From: Algoriphagus aestuariicola
GTDB lineage: Bacteria; Bacteroidota; Bacteroidia; Cytophagales; Cyclobacteriaceae
Length of the DNA stretch: 64,000 bases
Reading direction: 5' to 3'
Assembly: GCF_017254835.1 (NCBI RefSeq)
Contig: NZ_JAFKCW010000002.1
Span: 248,001-312,000, forward strand
Part shown: positions 16,969 to 25,605 of the stretch, piece after piece
Layout: the number at the start of each line of letters is the position of its first letter
Numbering within the stretch: the first letter of the stretch is position 1
The notes under the pieces: generated by a model
Told to the model about the DNA's origin: nothing
Database searches by the model: none
The model's input: only the letters and a program-made list of their open reading frames with translations
Made by a program: the position numbers and the translations under genes

Positions 16969-18442
16969 TGTCAAATTTCTTTGCTTTCAAAACCAACTCC
17001 ATCCTCAAATGGTGCAGGTTTTCCTCCAAACCAACCGGGTACAGGTGTGGGTTGACCAAGCGCATGTGTGTCTTATCAAGAGAATCGAGCTGACTGGCTG
17101 CGCGAGCTCGAATTTCGGCCAGGGTAGGCAGCTTGTAGACCTTTTTGCCGTTTTTGAAAATGGGCTTTAGGAGGATTTCCTCCTGGTAGAATGCCGGCAT
17201 CAGCCGCTTGCGTCTGGTCGCATCCACCGGGTCGATGATCACAACACCCTTTGGGTTGATCTCTTGATCCTCGAGATAGATCATATCAGCCACCGCCTTT
17301 CCTTTACTATAATATCTCTTGGTGTTATGAAATCCCGGCACGTTGATTTTCAACGACTGCTGGGACACTTTTACCTTTGGCTCCCAATGCCCGTCGGCAT
17401 TTTTGATGGCCGAGAGCTTGTACACGGCCCCAAGCGCCGGTTGGTCATAGGCGGTGACAAGTTTGGTACCGACACCCCAGACGTTGATGGCTGCGTCTTG
17501 CGACTTGAGAGAAGCGATGATATGCTCATCCAAGTCGTTGGAGGCTACGATTTTCGCATTTGGGAAGCCAGCCTCGTCCAGCATCTGCCGTGCTTTGGTG
17601 CTGTAGTAGGCCAGGTCACCCGAGTCTATTCGGATGCCCACCATTTCCTTGCCCTTGCTCCGCAAAATCTCACCAACCCTGATTGCATTCTTTACTCCGT
17701 TGAGGGTGTCGTAAGTATCCACCAAAAACACGCACTGATCAGGGAAAGCATCAGCATAGGCCTCAAAGGCTTCCATTTCGGTCTCAAATGACATGATCCA
17801 GCTGTGGGCGTGGGTACCCGCTACGGGAATCCCGAAGAGTTTACCAGCCATCACATTCGAGGTAGAGGTGCAGCCACCAATGTAGGCGGCCCGACTGGCA
17901 GCCAATGCCCCGTCTATCCCTTGAGCCCTTCTTAACCCAAACTCCAGGACAGGTTCGCCCTGCGCCGCGAAGTTTATTCGAGCAGCTTTGGTTGCAATCA
18001 GTGTTTGGAAGTTGATGATATTCAGCAAAGGTGTTTCCAGCAGTTGACATTGGATCAGCGGGCCTTTAACGCGCACCATAGGCGAGTTGGGAAAGACCAC
18101 GGTCCCCTCTTCGACGGCATCGATGTCACAGGTAAACTGGAGAGTTTGGAGATACTCCAAAAACGCCGCCTCGAATACGGGACTTCCGTCCTTATCCTTC
18201 ATTACTTCCAGATACTCCAGGTCAGCTTTCTCAAACTTGAAATTGTTGCAAAAATCAACCACGTAGTCCAAGCCAGCTGCGAGTGTAAAGCCTCCTTGGA
18301 AAGGATGTTTTCTGAAAAACAAATTGAAAACAGCCTCTTGTTCGCCCTTCCCCGACTTCCAATAAGCATAGGCCATCGTGAGTTGGTAAAAGTCTGTCAG
18401 CAAAACGAGGCTGCTTTGGTAGAGATCCTTGGTGATTTTCAT
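16955..18442 (-). CDS. pncB: Nicotinate phosphoribosyltransferase
   Basis: A 495-residue enzyme that makes nicotinate mononucleotide from nicotinate and PRPP, the step after PncA in the Preiss-Handler route. The family start LLTDFYQLTMAYAYWKSG, the segment GLRRAQG, the conserved PVAGTHAHSW with the His that is phosphorylated in this family, and RIDSGDLAYYS are all present. Length is normal. It is the first gene of the pncB-pncA-thioesterase operon on the minus strand; ATG start at 18440-18442. Confidence 0.95.
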   Translation of the reverse strand: MKITKDLYQSSLVLLTDFYQLTMAYAYWKSGKGEQEAVFNLFFRKHPFQGGFTLAAGLDYVVDFCNNFKFEKADLEYLEVMKDKDGSPVFEAAFLEYLQTLQFTCDIDAVEEGTVVFPNSPMVRVKGPLIQCQLLETPLLNIINFQTLIATKAARINFAAQGEPVLEFGLRRAQGIDGALAASRAAYIGGCTSTSNVMAGKLFGIPVAGTHAHSWIMSFETEMEAFEAYADAFPDQCVFLVDTYDTLNGVKNAIRVGEILRSKGKEMVGIRIDSGDLAYYSTKARQMLDEAGFPNAKIVASNDLDEHIIASLKSQDAAINVWGVGTKLVTAYDQPALGAVYKLSAIKNADGHWEPKVKVSQQSLKINVPGFHNTKRYYSKGKAVADMIYLEDQEINPKGVVIIDPVDATRRKRLMPAFYQEEILLKPIFKNGKKVYKLPTLAEIRARAASQLDSLDKTHMRLVNPHLYPVGLEENLHHLRMELVLKAKKFDNGED

Positions 18443-18621
18443 GAAAAGGGAGCAAATGGTAGGTTAAAGTTAATGGCCATTAAGCGCAAAAGGAAGGAAG
18501 CTAAGCCAAATACGAGTGAAGAGGTGAGGTTTAAGAACTTATTTTGGTCACTGTTGCGAAAAGTCGATTCTTCGCTTTACTCAAACTAAAATGGAACGGC
18601 ATGCCGGCCGAAATGTCGTTT

Positions 18622-19488
18622 CTAAGATTTCACCCTGAGATTCAGCAAGATACCCACCAGCACCAAAGCCATCCCCAAATAGGATGCAATCGGAAATGTC
18701 TCCCCAAAAAGGAAGAAGCCAAAGATAAGGGCATAGAGCACACCCATATAACTTAGGCTGGAGACACGGGCGAGGTTGCCGGTCTGGTAGGCGACGGTCA
18801 TGAAATACTGCGCGCTCTGGGTACAGAAGCCAATCCAAAGTAGCATCACCCAATCCCAGCCCACCGGGGTCACCCAGTCGAAATACATGATGATGGAAGC
18901 GATGGGTAGCGTGACAAGCGGAAAATAGAACACGATCACCAATGGGTGTTCGGAAGTCTTCAGCTTTCGGATCATGTTGTAAGCTACGCCAGCGGCGAGA
19001 CCGGATGTGATCCCCATCACCGCACTGAGTGGATCTACACGTGGATCGACGCCCTGTATGATTAAAACACCAGCAAAAGCCATAGCAAAGTATAGAAACT
19101 GGATAGGGCGGACTTTTTCCTTGATGATAAAAACCCCCAGGATCGTGGTGAAAATCGGTGACAAATACTGCATGGTCACCGCACTGGCCAAGGGAATTCG
19201 CTGTAAAGTATAGAAGAACAGGATCAGACTGATCGAGCCTACTATGCCCCTAATCACCAGACTCCCCTTATGGTTGCCAAAGGGAGAAACACCTTTACGG
19301 CCAAGCACAATGAACGTGAAAACCAAGCTGAAAACCGACCGAAACCATACGATTTCAATGGCGGGAATGTGTGGGATGAACTTCACGGACACATTCATCA
19401 TCGCAAAAAAAATCCCCGCCAAAAGCATGGACTGGACGCTGCTGATCTTCAACTCAAACGAAGGGTTAGTGGTGGTATACCTCTGCAA
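18622..19488 (-). CDS. EamA/DMT-family transporter
   Basis: About 288 residues with ten hydrophobic segments in two similar halves, the drug/metabolite transporter (EamA) pattern. The halves show MNVSVKFIPHIPAIEIVWFRS and LASAVTMQYLSPIFTTILG, a typical helix 4 region. It is an inner-membrane exporter of unknown substrate. The first in-frame start is TTG at 19488; the next ATG (19428) would begin right at helix 1, so the exact start is uncertain. It is divergent from the peroxiredoxin gene. Confidence 0.88.
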   Translation of the reverse strand: MQRYTTTNPSFELKISSVQSMLLAGIFFAMMNVSVKFIPHIPAIEIVWFRSVFSLVFTFIVLGRKGVSPFGNHKGSLVIRGIVGSISLILFFYTLQRIPLASAVTMQYLSPIFTTILGVFIIKEKVRPIQFLYFAMAFAGVLIIQGVDPRVDPLSAVMGITSGLAAGVAYNMIRKLKTSEHPLVIVFYFPLVTLPIASIIMYFDWVTPVGWDWVMLLWIGFCTQSAQYFMTVAYQTGNLARVSSLSYMGVLYALIFGFFLFGETFPIASYLGMALVLVGILLNLRVKS

Positions 19489-19572
19489 AGTAAATCAGCT
19501 AAGGATTAGTTCGGGCTATCAAAATTTCATTTTGCCGAAACTTTCTTCGCCGCAGTTGCTTTATAGAAACCT

Positions 19573-20022
19573 ATGGCATTAAAAATCGGCAGCAAAGCAC
19601 CTGACATCAGACTTTTGTCCACTTCAGACAAAGTCTTCCACCTCAAGGATTTCCTTGGCAAACCCTTGATTCTTTTCTTTTATCCCAAAGATTTCACCAA
19701 AGGCTGCACCGCGGAAGCCTGTGAGTTTCGGGATCAGTTCAGCGAATTCCGGGACATGGAAGTACCGGTGTTTGGAATCAGCAGAGACGATATTCCCACA
19801 CACGAAAAATTCAAAAAAGCTTACAAGCTCCCCTTTGAGCTGCTTTCTGACCCGGACGGTAAAGTCTGCAAATCTTACGATGCACTCATACCCGTCTTGA
19901 AAATCCCCAAACGCGTCACTTATTTGCTGGACTCAGAGCAAAGGATCGCCGGTATCTTCGAAGGACTCTTTGAAAACAAAAAACACGTCAGCGCCATGAT
20001 TGCCCAATTAGGCAAATCCTAA
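19573..20022 (+). CDS. bcp: Peroxiredoxin, BCP/PrxQ type
   Basis: A 149-residue cytosolic thiol peroxidase. The peroxidatic Cys45 and the resolving Cys50 occur in FTKGCTAEACEFRD, the five-residue spacing of BCP/PrxQ enzymes; Pro of the usual TPGC is Lys here. The early LKDFLGKPLILFFYPKDFT matches the family. It removes hydroperoxides with thioredoxin as reductant. The stop overlaps the convergent LolD-like gene by 4 bp. Confidence 0.92.
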   Translation: MALKIGSKAPDIRLLSTSDKVFHLKDFLGKPLILFFYPKDFTKGCTAEACEFRDQFSEFRDMEVPVFGISRDDIPTHEKFKKAYKLPFELLSDPDGKVCKSYDALIPVLKIPKRVTYLLDSEQRIAGIFEGLFENKKHVSAMIAQLGKS

Positions 20023-20675
20023 TTGGCGACGATCAACCCATCCTGCATCACCACTTGACGGTCTGCCATTCCAGCGAGTTCCTCGTTGTGGGTGACGATC
20101 ACAAAGGCCTGCCTGAGCTCATCCCGAAGCCTAAAAAAGAGTTCGTGAAGACTTCTCGCATTTACGGTGTCAAGATTGCCACTAGGCTCATCGGCAAAGA
20201 CCACGGCTGGGTTGTTGATCAGTGCCCGGGCCACTGCTACACGCTGCTGTTCTCCTCCGGAGAGTGTTGAGGGCTTGTGATCCAGACGGTGGCTAATGCC
20301 AAGTATCTCAGCGAGCTCACCCGATTTTTTTTGGAGTTCCGCTGGAGTGAGGCCTTTGATATAGCCTGGGATTTGAATGTTTTCCTGAGCGGTAAACTCC
20401 GGAAGCAAATTGTGGAACTGAAAAATAAATCCAATTTGCTGGTTTCTGAAATCGGCCAGCCGGTCCCCTTTTAGCTTCAGCAGATCCTTGTCCTGCATCC
20501 GCAGTTCGCCCCTTTCAGGCTGGTCGAGAGTTCCGAGTATATGCAGCAAGGTGCTCTTTCCCGCTCCAGACGAACCTACAATGGAAACAATTTCCGACTC
20601 CGAAATTTCAAGATCAACACCCTTCAAAACATGAAGGCTTCCATAGGATTTGTGAATCCCTTTGGCTATCAGCAT
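20019..20675 (-). CDS. lolD: LolD-like ABC transporter ATP-binding protein
   Basis: 218 residues. Walker [10 protein letters not shown] (34-42), signature LSGGEQQR (138-145), Walker [14 protein letters not shown] (157-169) and the H-loop IVTHN are intact. The stretch [18 protein letters not shown] is characteristic of LolD, the ATPase of lipoprotein release, although related MacB-type ATPases share it. No LolC/E permease gene is adjacent. The symbol is therefore given with moderate certainty. Confidence 0.85.
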   Translation of the reverse strand: MLIAKGIHKSYGSLHVLKGVDLEISESEIVSIVGSSGAGKSTLLHILGTLDQPERGELRMQDKDLLKLKGDRLADFRNQQIGFIFQFHNLLPEFTAQENIQIPGYIKGLTPAELQKKSGELAEILGISHRLDHKPSTLSGGEQQRVAVARALINNPAVVFADEPSGNLDTVNARSLHELFFRLRDELRQAFVIVTHNEELAGMADRQVVMQDGLIVAN

Positions 20676-20764
20676 AGTAGATTTTTTTGAGTTTTTAAAA
20701 GTAAAACAAATCCCTCAAATACAGGAATTAAAGCGTTTTCATAAATAAAAATGGAAAAAAGCGG

Positions 20765-20796
20765 TTTGATATATCGCCTTCATCGCCTTATCTTCG
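20765..20796 (+). promoter_or_regulatory. Bacteroidota-type promoter of sucC
   Basis: TTTG at 20765-20768 (-33) and TATCTTCG at 20789-20796 (-7, one mismatch to TAnnTTTG), separated by 20 nt. Transcription would start near 20801, leaving a leader of about 14 nt before the ATG at 20815. Confidence 0.6.
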
Positions 20797-20814
20797 GGCA
20801 AAAATTTCCAGAGA

Positions 20815-22032
20815 ATGAATATTCACGAATATCAGGCAAAAGAAGTATTGAAGGGCTACGGAGTAAGGATTCAGGAAGGCATTGTAGCAGATTCTCCTGA
20901 GGCCGCACACGAGGCTGCAGTGAAGCTAAACGCTCAAACCGGTACTTCCTGGTATGTGATTAAGGCTCAGATCCACGCAGGTGGACGCGGAAAAGGAGAA
21001 GTCAAAGAAACCGGCTCCAGAGGCGTGGTACTGGCTAAGAAATTGGAGGATGTCAAGGAGAAAGCCAATGCAATTCTTGGCGGAACCTTGGTTACCATCC
21101 AAACAGGCGCTGAAGGCAAAAAAGTGAACAAGGTGCTGATTGCCGAGGATGTCTACTATCCTGGAGCATCAGAACCAAAAGAATATTACATGTCCATCCT
21201 CTTGGATAGAGCTACCGGATCCAACGTGATCATGGCTTCTACCGAAGGCGGGATGGATATCGAAGAAGTTGCTGAAAAGCATCCTGAAAAAATCATCAAA
21301 GAATGGATAGATCCTAAAGTGGGTCTTCAGGGATTCCAGGCAAGGAAAGTAGCTTTCAAATTGGGCCTTTCCGGAAACGCTTTTAAGGAAATGGTGAAGT
21401 TCATCACCGCGCTTTACAATGCCTATGTCGGAACAGACTCTTCGCAGTTTGAGATCAATCCGGTGTTGAAGACATCCGACGACAAGATACTTGCCGTGGA
21501 CGCCAAAGTGAACGTGGACGACAACGCGCTTTACCGTCAACCAAAACTTGCCGAATTGAGAGACCTAGCCGAAGAAGATCCTTTGGAAGTAGAAGCAGGC
21601 AAATCCGGACTGAACTATGTGAAGTTGGACGGTAACGTCGGTTGCATGGTGAACGGCGCCGGTCTTGCAATGGCTACCATGGACATGATCAAGCTTTCTG
21701 GCGGTGAGCCTGCAAACTTCCTAGACGTAGGAGGAGGAGCAAATGCCACTACTGTAGAGGCAGGTTTCCGAATCATCCTTCAGGATCCAAACGTAAAAGC
21801 AATATTGATCAACGTCTTCGGCGGTATCGTGAGATGCGACAGAATTGCCAATGGAGTGGTTGAAGCTTACAAATCTATTGGTGATATTCGCGTCCCAATC
21901 ATCGTGAGGCTTCAGGGCACCAATGCTGAGGAAGGCGCCAAAATCATCGATGAGTCAGGATTGAAGGTGTCTTCGGCGATTACATTGAAGGAAGCAGCAG
22001 AGAAAGTACAAGCTGTACTCGAAGCAAAATAA
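20815..22032 (+). CDS. sucC: Succinyl-CoA synthetase (ligase) beta subunit
   Basis: A 405-residue ATP-grasp subunit of the TCA-cycle enzyme that couples succinyl-CoA cleavage to ADP or GDP phosphorylation. It has the canonical start MNIHEYQAKEVLKGYGV, the nucleotide-site motif VIKAQIHAGGRGKG, the C-terminal CoA-ligase segment ANFLDVGGGA, and INVFGGIVRCDRIA. Length is slightly above the usual 385-400. SucD (alpha) is not adjacent, so the two subunits are encoded separately, as in a number of Bacteroidota. The tRNA-Arg gene follows 10 bp downstream, possibly in the same transcript. Confidence 0.97.
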   Translation: MNIHEYQAKEVLKGYGVRIQEGIVADSPEAAHEAAVKLNAQTGTSWYVIKAQIHAGGRGKGEVKETGSRGVVLAKKLEDVKEKANAILGGTLVTIQTGAEGKKVNKVLIAEDVYYPGASEPKEYYMSILLDRATGSNVIMASTEGGMDIEEVAEKHPEKIIKEWIDPKVGLQGFQARKVAFKLGLSGNAFKEMVKFITALYNAYVGTDSSQFEINPVLKTSDDKILAVDAKVNVDDNALYRQPKLAELRDLAEEDPLEVEAGKSGLNYVKLDGNVGCMVNGAGLAMATMDMIKLSGGEPANFLDVGGGANATTVEAGFRIILQDPNVKAILINVFGGIVRCDRIANGVVEAYKSIGDIRVPIIVRLQGTNAEEGAKIIDESGLKVSSAITLKEAAEKVQAVLEAK

Positions 22033-22041
22033 ATAAAGTAC

Positions 22042-22115
22042 GCACTCGTAGTTCAACTGGATAGAATATCGGATTTCGGCTCCGAGGGTTGAGGGTTCGA
22101 ATCCTTCCGAGTGTA
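22042..22115 (+). tRNA. tRNA-Arg (anticodon TCG)
   Basis: 74 nt fold as a cloverleaf: acceptor GCACTCG (22042-22048) with CGAGTGT (22108-22114), anticodon stem TCGGA/TCCGA with loop TTTCGGC, anticodon TCG at 22076-22078 (reads CGA), T arm GAGGG-TTCGAAT-CCTTC, discriminator A22115. CCA is not encoded. Confidence 0.95.
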
Positions 22116-22137
22116 CAAAGGCCGTTGGGCCATACCA

Positions 22138-22161
22138 AAGCCGCTTAATAAGCGGCTTTTT
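22138..22161 (+). terminator. Intrinsic terminator after sucC/tRNA-Arg
   Basis: A 9-bp perfect stem AAGCCGCTT (22138-22146) / AAGCGGCTT (22150-22158) with a 3-nt loop and a T-run. Confidence 0.88.
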
Positions 22162-23118
22162 GACGTTTTGGGAATCCGGTACCGGGTTGGGTATGTCATT
22201 TCAACATGGATAATTGCAGCGCGAAGATTATGCAGATTTTTAAAGTAGTCGCATAGCTAGTATATCGGGGATTGGATAAACAAAAAATCGTAGGCATAAA
22301 TCGCTACCTACCTTCACCAGTTCAAATGCAATCCATGGAACAATTCGACTATTCTACAAAAATCTACTTCGGAGGAGTAATGAATAGTCTCCGTTGACGT
22401 CACCCGAAAAAAAACAGACCGTAAGGAGAAGCTCTTAGAAGACAGGGTGATTGTGTTTCACAGAATCTGTGGATACCAGAAGCCTTTGCAATCCCGAAAT
22501 TAAATTGTGAAATCTGAAAAGCAATTGAGCCATATAGTTTCTGCCTACTCAGGATGAAAAAACAGACTGGAAGCAGCGTTCTCCCCTTTTATCTTCTCAA
22601 TAATTTTTCAATCGAACCTCTTTACTTGGTGGAAGGCCGGGATCGAGATAGGATTGGTCGAAGGGTCGTCATTGGCCATGGATCTTAATTTCAACTGCAT
22701 TCCTGTCACCAGAAGATTGTCACTAAACTGAAAAGGAGAATCTGGTAGTCCCTGCGATCCTTTTGTACCGGATTGTTGGACGTTTCTGAGGCGAGTTGAC
22801 GAGAGGCTCAAGCGACCCACATAACACACCGACTAAAAATTACGCCTTCAATTGGTGGATAATATTGCCCATTAGTTACAAAATTTCCCCATTTCCAATG
22901 ATGCTCCTCTGATACAGGATCCGTGAACAGAAAAAGATAATCATATCCTGAAACGGAGACAAGGCCTTGATTTAATTGGTTAGGTAGCCATTTCGAGCTT
23001 TGAAGCACATTGGCTGCAGTTGCGCTGAAATCCCGACTCCCCTGACGTCAGTTAGTTGGCATACATATTACAGCTATAGGTTAGCATCAATTAGAAACCA
23101 CTTTAAAACCAACTTGTT
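22162..23118. other. 950-bp interval without an intact gene
   Basis: No full-length coding sequence is seen. Short stretches resemble decayed coding DNA, in particular on the minus strand between 22608 and 23008. A start-like stretch MEQFDYSTKIYFGG at 22334-22378 stops after a few more codons. The location directly after a tRNA gene would suit a lost or decayed insertion, but I see no repeated tRNA end. Confidence 0.4.
22608..23008 (-). pseudogene. Possible frameshifted gene remnant
   Basis: Two overlapping minus-strand frames (23008-22808 and 22829-22608) read protein-like sequence, with segments such as GYDYLFLFTDPVSEEHHWKW and GQYYPPIEGVIFSR, then LPDSPFQFSDNLLVTGMQ. One shift near 22820 would join them. 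I do not recognise a family, and chance open frames remain possible. Confidence 0.25.
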
Positions 23119-23700
23119 ATGAAAAATCTAAAAATCAGCCCATTTGCCCTACTCCTATTGGGCATGCTGGCTTTGGCCTCCTGTGAAAACAAAAGCACAG
23201 ACAGCGAGGAAATAGCAGAAGAACAAAACGAAGAGAAGTTCGAGGACAACAAAGCAGAGAAGGACGCTGAGTTTGCGGTTGCTGCTGCGGATGGCGGCAT
23301 GTTGGAAGTCCAATTGGGCAAATTGGCCCAGTCCAACGGCGCTTCTGATGCAGTGAAGATGCTGGGCGAGATGATGGCAAACGACCACAGCAAGGCAAAC
23401 GACGAATTAAAGGCCTTAGCGTCCCAGAAAAACATCTCACTGCCTACGGGCTTGAGTGAAGACAGCCAAGAATCTTACAACGACCTTGCGGAAAAAACCG
23501 GTGAGGAATTTGACGAAGCCTATACCGAATTTATGGTAAAGGATCATGAGAAGGATATCGACGAGTTTAAAAAGCAGGCGGAAAATGGATATGACGCCGA
23601 TCTCAAATCCTGGGCAGCGGGCAAGGTTCCCACGCTTGAGCAGCACTTGGCGAGAGCCAAGCAGGCAGAGGCTGCAGTCGATAGCTTAAAGAACCGTTAG
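23119..23700 (+). CDS. DUF4142 lipoprotein
   Basis: A 193-residue lipoprotein (lipobox LASC, Cys22) with an acidic, low-complexity linker (residues 27-50) and then an all-helical DUF4142 domain. The recognisable features are KDAEFAVAAADGGMLEVQLGKLA, MMANDHSKANDELKALA, and ARAKQAEAAVDSL at the end. The family is ferritin-like in predicted fold and common in Bacteroidota; its members are often stress-associated and uncharacterised. The small gene 113 bp downstream is on the same strand. Confidence 0.88.
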   Translation: MKNLKISPFALLLLGMLALASCENKSTDSEEIAEEQNEEKFEDNKAEKDAEFAVAAADGGMLEVQLGKLAQSNGASDAVKMLGEMMANDHSKANDELKALASQKNISLPTGLSEDSQESYNDLAEKTGEEFDEAYTEFMVKDHEKDIDEFKKQAENGYDADLKSWAAGKVPTLEQHLARAKQAEAAVDSLKNR

Positions 23701-23812
23701 GACACCGTTCCTCCAAGAATGATTGCCATAAGCCAGCCTATTTGACGCTATCTTTCCTTACCGTTTGGGAGGGATGGCGTCGGCTGGCAAAACTATTTAA
23801 CACACAGCTGCC

Positions 23813-24040
23813 ATGCCTTGGTATAACGGAGACTATCCTCCTTCCTACAAGAATCAGCCGGTACATATTCGGGAAAAAGCTACCGAGATAGCCAACGAGA
23901 TCCTAAAGGAAAGCGGTGATGAGGGTTTAGCAATTGCGACGGGCTTAAAGCAAGCAAGAGCTTACTTTGAAAAGCATCCCCAAGGGCAAAAAAAAAGGCG
24001 ATTCCTAATTCGGTCAGGCTACGGAGATGTAATCAATTAA
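23813..24040 (+). CDS. Small conserved MPW..YP-type protein
   Basis: 75 residues starting MPWYNGDYPPSYKNQP, then IREKATEIANEILKESGDEGLAIATGLKQA. From memory this matches widespread short proteins of the form MPW..YP.S.KN....R.KAIEIAN.LL that lack a firm function and occur with stress genes. The C-terminus is basic (KKRR). ATG start; the end overlaps the convergent response-regulator gene by 8 bp. Confidence 0.72.
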   Translation: MPWYNGDYPPSYKNQPVHIREKATEIANEILKESGDEGLAIATGLKQARAYFEKHPQGQKKRRFLIRSGYGDVIN

Positions 24041-24452
24041 AGTTTTCTTGGACCACTTTCCTGAAAGCTTCCGGGGTAAGCGGTTTGCTCACAAACTCCC
24101 TTACAGCGGGAATCTGCGCGGCTCGTTCCCTGTCGTCTGGATTGACACTCGTCGTGAGTAAGACTACGATGGAACGATCGTGGATATCCGCGGACAATTC
24201 ATTGTATTCGGAAAGAAAATCCCAACCATCCAGTCCGGGCATATTGATGTCCAGAAAAATGATTCCAGGTTGCGGGTTGCCCTCGAAATCTCCCTTTCCA
24301 AGCAGATAGTTGATTCCGTCCCGTGCCGATTTAACCGCATGGATGTAGGTTTTGTCCACTTCATCCTCCAGAATGACTCTGTGGTAAAAGTTGGTAGCTT
24401 CGTCGTCGTCAATCAGAAGAATGCAGTCCAACTTGTCAAGTTTCTCTGTCAT
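24033..24452 (-). CDS. Single-domain response regulator (receiver)
   Basis: 139 residues, receiver domain only. The acidic triplet is Asp15-17 (LLIDDDEAT), the phosphoacceptor Asp68 (IIFLDINMPGLDGWD), the switch Thr is around 100-101, and the conserved Lys123 is in FVSKPL. There is no output domain, so it acts by protein contact, as often seen beside phytochrome-type kinases. It is the third gene of the ETR-like/kinase/receiver operon, and its start overlaps the kinase gene by 17 bp. Confidence 0.93.
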   Translation of the reverse strand: MTEKLDKLDCILLIDDDEATNFYHRVILEDEVDKTYIHAVKSARDGINYLLGKGDFEGNPQPGIIFLDINMPGLDGWDFLSEYNELSADIHDRSIVVLLTTSVNPDDRERAAQIPAVREFVSKPLTPEAFRKVVQENFN

Positions 24453-25605
24453 AGGATTTTTTTAAGGTAAAATAAAAAGAACTACCCATACCTTTAGTAG
24501 AGTCAATCCAAATTTTTCCGCCGTGGAGTTCTACGATTTTGCGGCAGTAGGCCAAACCCAATCCAGACCCTTCATATTTCTCGTTGGAATTGAGGCGCTG
24601 AAAAATAAAGAAAACCTTTTCATAGTCGGAAGGGTCGATGCCGATCCCGTTGTCGCGAACACAAAATTCCACCAGTTCACCCCTATCCACTGCGGAGATC
24701 TCTACAATCGGCTGCAGCCCTTCTTTCCTGAATTTGAGTGCATTGCCTATTAGGTTCTGAAAAAGCATGCGCAGTTCGACGGGATTGCCCTGTATTGAAG
24801 GCAGGCTTTCGATTACTAGTTTAGCTTCAGCGGCTTTGATCACCACCTCAAAATCAAGTACAATATTTTGCACCAATTCTTCGAGGTTTACTTTCTGGAC
24901 AAACCTCTTGCTTCCGATACGGCTGAACTCCAGCAGCCCTTTTACTAGTGCCGTCATTCGCGTTGCAGCGGCAGTTACATATTCGAGGATCTTTTTGCCC
25001 TGATCGTCAAAGCTTCCGTAGTACTTCCTGCTGATCAACTGCGTCATGTTGCCGATGGTGCGGAGCGGCTCCTGCAGATCGTGGCTCGCGATGCTGGTGA
25101 ATCGCTCAAGCTCCCTGTTTTTGACTATCAAATCGGCATTTAAGGCCTCCAGTTTCCTTTTGTTTTCGGATAACTCCAGTTTTTGGGTATCCAGCTCTTT
25201 GACCTTTTCCAACAAGGCAGCCGAACTAACGGCGAGTCGCCTATTTATTTCCTCAAGATTCGCGAAACTGCTTTTAGCGATAAACACCAAGGTCAGACAA
25301 GTCCAGATCACCACTAGGGATATTACCCAGTTCAATGCATACAATTGTTCCGGGACGCCATCGGAAACAGGGTTTTGAAAAGCCGAAATCACGGTTAGGA
25401 CAGAACAGGCCAACGCAGCGTAAATACTGGAATACCTGCCGGGAAGGACCCAGCTGTACAATATTACTACTGCGTACATCGAAGCGATGGCCACCTCCGC
25501 TCCGGTGTATAAATCGGCCATAAATATCAAACCCGCAATTATGGCAGTCACCAAAATCAAGGCCGTCTTTTGGAAATATGTCGTAGATGACTTAGAAAGT
25601 TTCAT
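24436..25605 (-). CDS. Membrane sensor histidine kinase
   Basis: 389 residues. About four hydrophobic helices lie between residues 14 and 110, followed by a coiled coil (115-165) and the kinase core. The H-box is SIASHDLQEPLRTIGN with His175, the N-box NLIGNALKFR (Asn288), the G-boxes VRDNGIGID and GSGLGLAYC, and the F-box FFIFQRL. The DLQEPLR H-box is typical of bacteriophytochrome-like kinases. The membrane part has no recognised ligand domain of its own. The start codon overlaps the stop of the ETR-like gene (ATGA), so the two proteins are probably made in equal amounts and may form one receptor. Confidence 0.93.
   Translation of the reverse strand: MKLSKSSTTYFQKTALILVTAIIAGLIFMADLYTGAEVAIASMYAVVILYSWVLPGRYSSIYAALACSVLTVISAFQNPVSDGVPEQLYALNWVISLVVIWTCLTLVFIAKSSFANLEEINRRLAVSSAALLEKVKELDTQKLELSENKRKLEALNADLIVKNRELERFTSIASHDLQEPLRTIGNMTQLISRKYYGSFDDQGKKILEYVTAAATRMTALVKGLLEFSRIGSKRFVQKVNLEELVQNIVLDFEVVIKAAEAKLVIESLPSIQGNPVELRMLFQNLIGNALKFRKEGLQPIVEISAVDRGELVEFCVRDNGIGIDPSDYEKVFFIFQRLNSNEKYEGSGLGLAYCRKIVELHGGKIWIDSTKGMGSSFYFTLKKSYDRET

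Noticed and set aside
22042-23118. Genomic island or prophage integrated at tRNA-Arg
   Set aside because: No integrase and no repeat of the tRNA 3' end were found; only a decayed interval is present.
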